Of a stretch of 64,000 nucleotides of DNA, positions 58,122-64,000 are shown one piece after another. The stretch covers positions 62,001-126,000 of the forward strand of contig CAKRZO010000009.1 in NCBI GenBank assembly GCA_934433135.1, read 5' to 3'. This DNA comes from an uncultured Acetatifactor sp. (lineage in GTDB: Bacteria; Bacillota; Clostridia; Lachnospirales; Lachnospiraceae). The notes under the pieces are model-generated. The model ran no database searches and had not been told where the DNA came from. It saw only the letters and a program-made list of their open reading frames with translations. The position numbers were made by a program, and so were the translations under genes. Numbering within the stretch: position 1 is the first letter of the stretch; each line of letters opens with the position of its first letter.

Positions 58122-58751
58122 ATGGGAAGGTGGAAGATGTGGAAACAGCAAAGAGGCAAGAGAATCCGTCATTTTGTGTTGCTCCTGCTTGCCGGTATGG
58201 TAACCGGAATTTTACTGGTCGGATGGAAAAAGCAGAGCTTTCTGGGGACAGGCGGTTTTCTGGCGGCGGAGACCATGAGCAAAATGCGGGATTTGATTGC
58301 AGACGAACGTACCTTGTCTTCGGGAAAAGAGTTCCGCCGTTTTGTGCTGTTTCAAAGGCTGAAACAGGTGCTCTTGCCGATGGTTCTGTCTACAACCTAT
58401 CTGGGACTTGCCGTAAGCTATCTGTTTGCCTGGGATCTGGGGCTTGCTTTCGGAATGTTTCTGGCTTCAGCAGTGGTTCGTTACGGGGCAAAGGGGATTT
58501 TGCTGCAATTAACCATTCTTTTTCCCCATTCCTTTTTTTATCTGCCGGCCTTTCTGGGAACCTTTCTGTGGTGTGAAAATACCTGCAGAGAAATCTATTT
58601 TTCCTCCGAAAAAGATCTTTTTAAAAACAGAGAAAAGCAGGTGAAAAAAGGACTTCAGCTTGCAGGGATTCTGGCGCTGCTTTTAGCGGGCTGTTTTGCG
58701 GAAAGTTATTTAAACCCTCCCTTGCTGGAGAAACTTTTACGTAATTTTTAA
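58122..58751 (+). CDS. spoIIM: Stage II sporulation protein M (SpoIIM)
   Basis: SpoIIM is the membrane scaffold of the SpoIIDMP engulfment complex. The 209-residue protein has about five membrane helices (first FVLLLLAGMVTGILLVGW, last LAGILALLLAGCFAESYL) and the family's YGAKGILLQLTILFPHSFFY motif near residue 128. The start at 58122 (MGRWKMWKQQRG) uses AAGGGCGC; the frame is open up to GTG 58041 with weaker starts. Position between a nudF-like gene and xerD supports it. This indicates a sporulating or recently sporulating lineage. Confidence 0.82.
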   Translation: MGRWKMWKQQRGKRIRHFVLLLLAGMVTGILLVGWKKQSFLGTGGFLAAETMSKMRDLIADERTLSSGKEFRRFVLFQRLKQVLLPMVLSTTYLGLAVSYLFAWDLGLAFGMFLASAVVRYGAKGILLQLTILFPHSFFYLPAFLGTFLWCENTCREIYFSSEKDLFKNREKQVKKGLQLAGILALLLAGCFAESYLNPPLLEKLLRNF

Positions 58752-58901
58752 AATCCCAAAATCATTTGTTTGCCGCATCTGCAAGGGGAAATATTCCTAT
58801 TTGCAAAAAAGTTGATAAATTTGTACGGAAAGCAGAGGAAAAAAACGCAAAAAAGGCTTATGATAGATCTGTCGGTAAAAAACAGACAGGGAGGTAGCTT
58901 C

Positions 58902-59714
58902 ATGGGAAAACGATATTATGATACCGTTATTTTCGGTGCGACTTTTTTGGGACTTGCAGCAGCTTGTGCATCCGGCGGAACAGTGGCTGTTATCGAAAAA
59001 GGCGGACTGTTGGGAGCGGAATTTACAAATAGTTATAAAGTCTGCAGACCCGGAATCGCCAAAATGAAAACCGGGAGGGGGGAAGATTTCCTGGATGGGC
59101 TGAAAAAGAGGGGACTTGTTTCTTCGGACGGCGAGATTTACCCGGCGCCGGCTGTTTATGTGCTGAGTGCCCGGTTACAGGATAACATGCAAAAGAAGGA
59201 AGAAGGGGAGTTTGACATTCTGCTGATGACGGAAGTGATATCCGTAAAAAAGGCAGATGATGCGTATGAGATCCGTCTGTTTCATTCGGATGGTTTCGAG
59301 ACGATCAAAGCGAAGCAGATTTTGGATACGACCAATACAGGAACCGGTCACGGGGAAGGACAGGCCTATCCCATGAAAAAGCAGCTGAATGCCATTGTAT
59401 ACAATCCCGGGAAGGCTTCCATGGAAGGTTTATCGTATAATACACAGAATCAATTCTATACCTATTCCCTGCCGGTAGAGCGTTCCGAGGAAAGATGGGA
59501 AGCGGTGGAAAGGCTGTGCGCTGAACCGGTAAAAACCTTATTTGCCGAAAAAGGGATACAGCTATCCAGCATTGCATCCGACTTTTCCTATACCATGGAA
59601 AAGGCAAAAAAGCCGGTGGGAGAGCGGTTTGAATGGATTCCTTCGACTGCATATGACAATTTGGCGGAAGCGTTTGATGCAGGAATTTGCTGGGCAGAGG
59701 AGGAAACGGTATGA
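58902..59714 (+). CDS. FAD-dependent oxidoreductase-like protein, short form
   Basis: The 270-residue protein begins MGKRYYDTVIFGATFLGLAA with a Rossmann-type beta-alpha-beta, but the nucleotide loop reads GATFLG, so the second Gly of GxGxxG is Thr. VAVIEKGGLLGAEF follows as the second strand. The C-terminal FAD contact of full-length enzymes is absent, and the protein is about half the usual size. It overlaps the next gene by 4 bases (ATGA), whose product is a full flavoprotein; the two may form a complex. The start at 58902 follows GGGAGG. Function unknown. Confidence 0.65.
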   Translation: MGKRYYDTVIFGATFLGLAAACASGGTVAVIEKGGLLGAEFTNSYKVCRPGIAKMKTGRGEDFLDGLKKRGLVSSDGEIYPAPAVYVLSARLQDNMQKKEEGEFDILLMTEVISVKKADDAYEIRLFHSDGFETIKAKQILDTTNTGTGHGEGQAYPMKKQLNAIVYNPGKASMEGLSYNTQNQFYTYSLPVERSEERWEAVERLCAEPVKTLFAEKGIQLSSIASDFSYTMEKAKKPVGERFEWIPSTAYDNLAEAFDAGICWAEEETV

Positions 59715-61567
59715 TTTTGCGGGAAAAAATCGACGGAGTCATTTGTGAGAGCAAGGTAACTCCTGCTTTTGAAGAAGAATATCAACTGATCGTTGCGGGG
59801 CTTGGAACTGCCGGCGCCATTTCTCTGATCGCGGCGGGAAGAGAAGGAATATCGGTTCTGGGTGTGGAGCGGCTTTATACCATGGGCGGAATCGGAACCA
59901 TCGGCGGAATTACAGGCTACTATTTCGGAGCCAGAGGTGGTCTGTATGCGGAACTGGATAAAAAGGAAGAGCAGCTTCGGAAAGAAGGCGAATTCCAGCC
60001 GGACAGCAGGAGAGATACACTTTCCTTAGTGATGCAAAGAGAAGCCGTAAAGTGCGGGGCGGTGATTCGATATGGCTGCGTAGTGACCGGCGTTTATCTG
60101 GAAGACAATAAAGTGCAGGGACTGCGCCTGTTTTCCGATGGAAAAGAGACGGCAGTCAAGGCGGATATGGTAATTGATGCCACCGGGGAAGCAAATGTAT
60201 GCTTCACGGCAGGATGCGCAGAGGTCGCCGGAAGAGAATTCGACGGACAGACACAGCCGGCTACCTGTTCCAGTTTTTTACTGGATGAGCACGGTCGATT
60301 CTTTGCTACCAACAAGGACGCCGGATTTGTAAAGCAGCAGGATCCCAGGCAGGTAAGCCGGGTTATCATACGCTCCCATACCTTTCCCATGTATCTGAAG
60401 GAGGATTATACCAAAGACAAGACAAAATTTGCAGCGGTTTCCTCCCTGTTCGGTGTCCGGGAGGGGCGCAGGATCAAAGGAAAGAAGACCCTGCATCTTA
60501 TCGATGCGGCAGGACTTGCTTACAATGAGGAAGAGCCGCTGTTTTACGCTTTTTCCAACGTGGACAATCACGGAAAGGATATCGCTTTTGAAAACCGGGA
60601 TCTGTGCGACTGGATGGTGGCCTGCGGTCTCTGGGGTGTTCTGATGTCCGTGCCGGTTCCGATGGGGGTACTGCTTCCGGAGAATCTGGAAAACATTGCC
60701 GTGGCAGGGCGCTGTCTCTCCGTGGATCACAATCTGGCGGCCTGCGTACGGATGAAAAGCGATATGGCCAAGAGCGGAGAAGCGGCGGCGATTCTTTGCT
60801 GCGAAGCCATTCGAAAGAAAATATCGCTTTCCGATGTAAAATATGGTAGTATAGTAGAGAGGTTAAAAGCCACCGGATGCCTGGATGAGGCCAACCATCT
60901 GGGCTACCGGGAACGTGTGGCGGGAGAATATTTCGGCAGACCGCTTCCTGTGTTAAAAACAGAGGAAGAAATCTTAAATCAGCTCTCCGGTGAAAAACCT
61001 GGCTGGGGAATCTGGGCAGCCAGACAAAAAAAGGATTGTCAGACCTTAAAGACGAAGCTGGAAGAAGCCATGCATTCGGAAAACACGGATCTTGCCAGGC
61101 ATGCAGCGCTGGCGCTTGGCATTATGGGAGAAAAAGCGGCGCGTCCCATGTTACGCCTTATGGCAGCCGAACCGGATAATTACGTGCCGAAATCCAGTCT
61201 GAAATATGTATATACAAGAGGTGTTTCCGCAATTTATCTGTTAGGGCGGCTTGGAGATGAGGCATCTGCGGAACTGCTGCTTGAAATTGTAAAAAGAAGA
61301 GGAAAAACCGAACTTGACGGCTTTACCTTCGGAGAATTTTACAACGAAAACACGGATGTCTACTCGCAGTATGTATTGTTCGCCGCAAGAGCCCTGACGG
61401 AAATCGCAGAAAGACATACGGAGAAAAAGCAGGCCATCGGGGAGGCGCTGAGAGACATCCTTTCCGATCCGGAGTACCGGATACGGATCACATTACGGGA
61501 GAATACGGCAAGCCTTCATGACTTGAAACCGAAGCTTATGGAATATTTGAAGGATCGCCTGTCCTGA
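59711..61567 (+). CDS. FAD-dependent oxidoreductase fused to HEAT-like repeats
   Basis: The 618-residue protein has a Rossmann motif LIVAGLGTAGAISLIAA (about residue 26) and the PF12831 signature YTMGGIGTIGGITGYYFG (about 56), the central MVIDATGEANVCFTAGC (about 156), and the C-terminal FAD contact ENIAVAGRCLSVDHNLAACV (about 327). Residues about 440-610 are helical repeats (ARHAALALGIMGEKAARPML, AIYLLGRLGDEASAELLLEI) like HEAT/PBS-lyase repeats, an unusual addition. The start at 59711 overlaps the previous stop and follows GGAGG. It may partner the upstream short form. Substrate unknown. Confidence 0.8.
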   Translation: MILREKIDGVICESKVTPAFEEEYQLIVAGLGTAGAISLIAAGREGISVLGVERLYTMGGIGTIGGITGYYFGARGGLYAELDKKEEQLRKEGEFQPDSRRDTLSLVMQREAVKCGAVIRYGCVVTGVYLEDNKVQGLRLFSDGKETAVKADMVIDATGEANVCFTAGCAEVAGREFDGQTQPATCSSFLLDEHGRFFATNKDAGFVKQQDPRQVSRVIIRSHTFPMYLKEDYTKDKTKFAAVSSLFGVREGRRIKGKKTLHLIDAAGLAYNEEEPLFYAFSNVDNHGKDIAFENRDLCDWMVACGLWGVLMSVPVPMGVLLPENLENIAVAGRCLSVDHNLAACVRMKSDMAKSGEAAAILCCEAIRKKISLSDVKYGSIVERLKATGCLDEANHLGYRERVAGEYFGRPLPVLKTEEEILNQLSGEKPGWGIWAARQKKDCQTLKTKLEEAMHSENTDLARHAALALGIMGEKAARPMLRLMAAEPDNYVPKSSLKYVYTRGVSAIYLLGRLGDEASAELLLEIVKRRGKTELDGFTFGEFYNENTDVYSQYVLFAARALTEIAERHTEKKQAIGEALRDILSDPEYRIRITLRENTASLHDLKPKLMEYLKDRLS

Positions 61568-61626
61568 AGCGGCAAGTCATGGCTGTAAGAGCGCCCTCGC
61601 GGCAAGGCTGCAAGGAAGTGAGGATT

Positions 61627-62463
61627 ATGTTGGAATTAGACTTGAGGGGAAAAAGCATTCAGATCAACCGGATCAAACTGAATACGCAGAGTTTTTCACG
61701 AAATTGGTATATCTCCCGTAACATCAAGGTCTGCCTTGTGCAAAAAGGAGAGGCTCTCTGGCAGATCGAAAACCGCCTTGTTTCGGTGGAGGCAGGCGAT
61801 GTGGTGATTTTAAATAACCATACGAAAAGGGTGTTTAGGAGCATTTCCGGGGAACAGGGGATCGAACTGATTGTAGCGCAGTTCGATCCAAGGCTGTTTT
61901 TAAATCCGTTCGGCGGGCTGTTCTACGGCGGGGAGCGGAGCAAGGAAAAATTGTTCTCCGGAGAATCCCTGCCGGACCGGGAAGCGTTTTACCGCCTTTT
62001 TGAAGAAATGGAAAAGGAAGCAAGGGCCGGTCTGCCTTTTTATGAGCATATTGTGACGGCCAAGCTGACGGAAGTGCTTTCTCTGCTGATGCGGCACCTG
62101 CAGAGCGGGGAAAAGAATTGCTTTGTGATGCATAAAGAGATGGATACGGTGCTTCAATATATCGATGAGCATTACCGGCAGGACATTACACTGGGAGAGA
62201 CGGCGGAATGCATCCGCATGTCGGAAACGGCATTTTCCAGATATTTCAGCAGATTCATGGGAGTGGGATTTGCTTCCTATGTGATGAATAAAAGAATCCA
62301 GACCGCGATTTATCTGTTAAGGAGCAGCCGCAAGACGGTTCTGGAAATTGCACTGGAATGCGGATTTAACAGCGCCGCCAGTTTTTACAAGGCGTTTAAG
62401 AAGATTACCGGACTGACACCCGGAGATTACCGCAGCGCGGATCGTGAAAAAATGACAGTGTAG
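61627..62463 (+). CDS. AraC-family transcriptional regulator
   Basis: The 278-residue protein has an N-terminal cupin-like domain (residues about 15-90, LVQKGEALWQIENRLVSVEA and GDVVILNNH) and a C-terminal AraC DNA-binding domain (about 180-275) with LGETAECIRMSETAFSRYFS and VLEIALECGFNSAASFYKAF. It lies 59 bases after the FAD oxidoreductase pair on the same strand and likely controls that cassette. The start at 61627 was chosen by domain start and the GGAAGTGAGG upstream. Confidence 0.85.
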   Translation: MLELDLRGKSIQINRIKLNTQSFSRNWYISRNIKVCLVQKGEALWQIENRLVSVEAGDVVILNNHTKRVFRSISGEQGIELIVAQFDPRLFLNPFGGLFYGGERSKEKLFSGESLPDREAFYRLFEEMEKEARAGLPFYEHIVTAKLTEVLSLLMRHLQSGEKNCFVMHKEMDTVLQYIDEHYRQDITLGETAECIRMSETAFSRYFSRFMGVGFASYVMNKRIQTAIYLLRSSRKTVLEIALECGFNSAASFYKAFKKITGLTPGDYRSADREKMTV

Positions 62464-62564
62464 GCGGTGATATCTTTTTACAGAAAGAGCATTGATTTTC
62501 CAAGGAATTCTGTTTATAATGGTAGTACAAGCCGGGTACGGATTCGAGGAAGGATTAGAGAAAC

Positions 62565-63431
62565 GTGGACAGAACAATCAATGCTTTTATGGCTTATCTG
62601 CATGATAACGGAAAAATGTCCGATAATACGGAAAAGTCTTATCACAGAGATCTGAATAAATTCATTCGATTTTTGAAAGAACGGGAAATTCGGGCGATTG
62701 ACCAGATAAGAGAGGATGATGTGCGCAGATTCTTAGAGGAGCTGCAGGCGCATCATTTTAAAGCGGCGACCATTTCCCGTAATATTGCGTCCATTAAGAG
62801 TTTTTATCACTTTCTGTATCAGCAAAGGATGGTTCCGGCAGATATTACAGTCAATCTTCATACGCCGAAAATCGAAAAAAGGGCTCCGGAAACCATTACT
62901 TCCCAGGAAGCGGATCTTCTCTTAAAGCAGCCGAGCGGGGAACAGCCTAAGACCCTTCGGGACAAGGCCATGCTGGAGCTTTTGTGCGGAACCGGAATGC
63001 GGGTATCGGAGTTGATTGCCCTGAAAGTAAAAGATCTTGATATGAAAAGGCAGCAGGTGACTTGCTGGGATCACAATCGGAAAAAGCGGATTATTCCATT
63101 TGAAACAGATACGCTGGAAGCCTTGAAATTGTATCTCCGGAAAGGAAGAGACCAACTGCTTCAGGGCGAGAATGCGGAAGAGTTATTTGTAAATTGTTCC
63201 GGAAAGTCCATGAGCAGGCAGGGATTCTGGAAGATTCTGAAAAAATATGCCGATGAGGCGGGGATTCATTCCGAAATCAATCCCTATGTGCTGCGCCATT
63301 CTTATGCGGTTCACCTTTTGGAAAAAGGGGTGGACTTAAAAAGCGTACAGAAGATTCTCGGACACTCCGATATATCCACAACCCAGATTTACCGGAAAGC
63401 GGCTCTGGCGGCTCCGGAGAAAATTTCATGA
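62565..63431 (+). CDS. xerD: Site-specific tyrosine recombinase XerD
   Basis: XerD with XerC resolves chromosome dimers at dif. The 288-residue protein starts with GTG and has the SAM-like N-terminal core-binding domain (INAFMAYLHDNGKMSDNTEK) and the catalytic domain with Arg in GTGMRVSELIAL (about 145), HxxR in YVLRHSYAVHLLEKG (about 246), His in LGHSDIS and the nucleophile Tyr in TTQIYRK (about 277). Size and N-terminal type fit XerD rather than phage integrases. Gene order with spoIIM is like B. subtilis. Confidence 0.92.
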   Translation: MDRTINAFMAYLHDNGKMSDNTEKSYHRDLNKFIRFLKEREIRAIDQIREDDVRRFLEELQAHHFKAATISRNIASIKSFYHFLYQQRMVPADITVNLHTPKIEKRAPETITSQEADLLLKQPSGEQPKTLRDKAMLELLCGTGMRVSELIALKVKDLDMKRQQVTCWDHNRKKRIIPFETDTLEALKLYLRKGRDQLLQGENAEELFVNCSGKSMSRQGFWKILKKYADEAGIHSEINPYVLRHSYAVHLLEKGVDLKSVQKILGHSDISTTQIYRKAALAAPEKIS

Positions 63432-63435
63432 TAAG

Positions 63436-63474
63436 AGGCGCAATGGATGATTTTCGCATCCGATTGCGCCTTTT
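63436..63474 (+). terminator. xerD terminator
   Basis: AGGCGCAATGGATG (63436-63449) pairs with CATCCGATTGCGCCT (63457-63471), then TTTT. It may also serve the convergent DAHP synthase gene. Confidence 0.88.
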
Positions 63475-63534
63475 GTAATGTGTAAATATTTTCGACAGTC
63501 TCACAAAGCGAAATCCATTATAGGCAGAACGAAA

Positions 63535-64000
63535 TCAATCATAATCTGCGATATCATAGATCAGCTGTTCGGTATCTTCCCAGCCGAGGCAAGGGTCGGT
63601 GATGGATTTTCCGTACACACCGCCGTTTACTTTCTGACAGCCTTCTACAATATAACTTTCAATCATAATACCCTTTACCAGTTTATGAATATCCTTGTTC
63701 AGCTTACGGCTGTGCATGACTTCCTTGGTGATGCGGATCTGCTGCTCAAACTGCTTGTTGGAGTTGGAATGATTGGCATCGATGACGCAGGCCGGATTTT
63801 TCAAATCCATGCTGCCGTACATTTCCAGGAGCCGGTTCAGATCCTCATAGTGGTAGTTGGGAATGTTGTGGCCGTGCTTATTGGTAGCGCCTCTGAGAAC
63901 CGTGTGGGCAAGTTCGTTTCCGGTCGTCTTCACTTCCCAGCCGCGATAGATAAAGGAATGCGGGTGCTGCGCAGCATATACGGAATTCAACATAACGGAA
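63535..64000 (-). CDS. 3-deoxy-7-phosphoheptulonate synthase, C-terminal part (5' end outside window)
   Basis: This class I DAHP synthase (AroF/G/H type) condenses phosphoenolpyruvate and erythrose 4-phosphate at the head of the shikimate pathway. The visible 155 residues contain TTGNELAHTVLRGATN, ACVIDANHSNSNKQFEQQIR (metal His region), LVKGIMIESYIVEGCQ and GVYGKSITDPCLGWEDTEQL, all conserved in the family. The frame stays open to the right edge, so the start is missing. It converges with xerD. Confidence 0.93.
   Translation of the reverse strand, partial: SVMLNSVYAAQHPHSFIYRGWEVKTTGNELAHTVLRGATNKHGHNIPNYHYEDLNRLLEMYGSMDLKNPACVIDANHSNSNKQFEQQIRITKEVMHSRKLNKDIHKLVKGIMIESYIVEGCQKVNGGVYGKSITDPCLGWEDTEQLIYDIADYD

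Noticed and set aside
62565..63431. Phage or integrative-element integrase
   Set aside because: Length, N-terminal domain and the spoIIM neighbourhood fit chromosomal XerD; no attachment sites or mobile genes surround it.

Overview
The window looks like a chromosome segment of an anaerobic, low-to-mid-GC Bacillota of the class Clostridia, most likely a Lachnospiraceae-type organism. The evidence is an oxygen-independent class III ribonucleotide reductase (nrdDG), a pyrophosphate-type phosphofructokinase, a CIRCE-controlled groESL operon, clostridial gene orders (secA-prfB, rimP-nusA-ylxR-ylxQ-infB-rbfA, yicC-remA-gmk-rpoZ, rimO-pgsA-cinA-recA), AGGAGG-type ribosome binding sites, and sporulation-lineage genes (spoIIM, a Spo0A-like regulator, a SpoVB-type flippase). 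No tRNA, rRNA, CRISPR array, prophage or complete insertion sequence was seen.

Layout. 1-4.5 kb: tail of a sugar-phosphate isomerase-like gene, a repeat-rich gap, then secA and prfB (RF2, needing a +1 frameshift). 4.5-14.5 kb: accessory block with PPi-phosphofructokinase, an FAD-dependent oxidoreductase divergent from a PocR/AraC regulator, a heterodimeric ABC exporter next to a cupin/AraC regulator, and a DUF1905 plus C39-like peptidase fusion. 14.7-17 kb: groES-groEL. 17-26 kb: the long translation/transcription operon rimP to ribF. 26-32 kb: Na/Pi cotransporter, secreted NlpC/P60 hydrolase, rpsO, pnp. 32-34 kb: three-gene set of a zinc-ribbon membrane protein, a DUF5685 protein and a J-domain protein. 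34.2-37.5 kb: nrdDG with predicted NrdR boxes and a small HEAT protein. 37.6-43 kb: DUF4317 protein, a Spo0A-like DNA-binding protein without receiver domain, glgA, a lipid flippase. 43-44.4 kb: a decayed two-component system. 44.4-57.8 kb: rqcH, yicC-remA-gmk-rpoZ, rimO-pgsA-cinA, recA, recX, rny, an aminotransferase and a NUDIX hydrolase. 58-63.5 kb: spoIIM, a two-gene FAD oxidoreductase/AraC cassette, xerD; the right edge holds the end of a DAHP synthase gene.

The most unusual content is non-coding. (1) A dispersed element of about 160-185 bp occurs five times (419-602, 12490-12658, 16833-17000, 27791-27972, 53167-53325). It has GTAACAGTTCAGAC-type terminal inverted repeats and internal stems that stay paired while their sequence changes between copies; three copies lie directly after stop codons (groEL, Na/Pi cotransporter, recA). 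(2) A second structured element lies immediately upstream of the start codons of both recA and rqcH. It carries an identical hairpin loop, CTGAGCGA, a downstream complement to that loop, and the ribosome binding site. Both may be undescribed RNA/DNA elements. Other points of note are an atypical prfB frameshift site (UAA instead of UGA) and a receiver-less Spo0A homologue with Spo0A-like promoter architecture.
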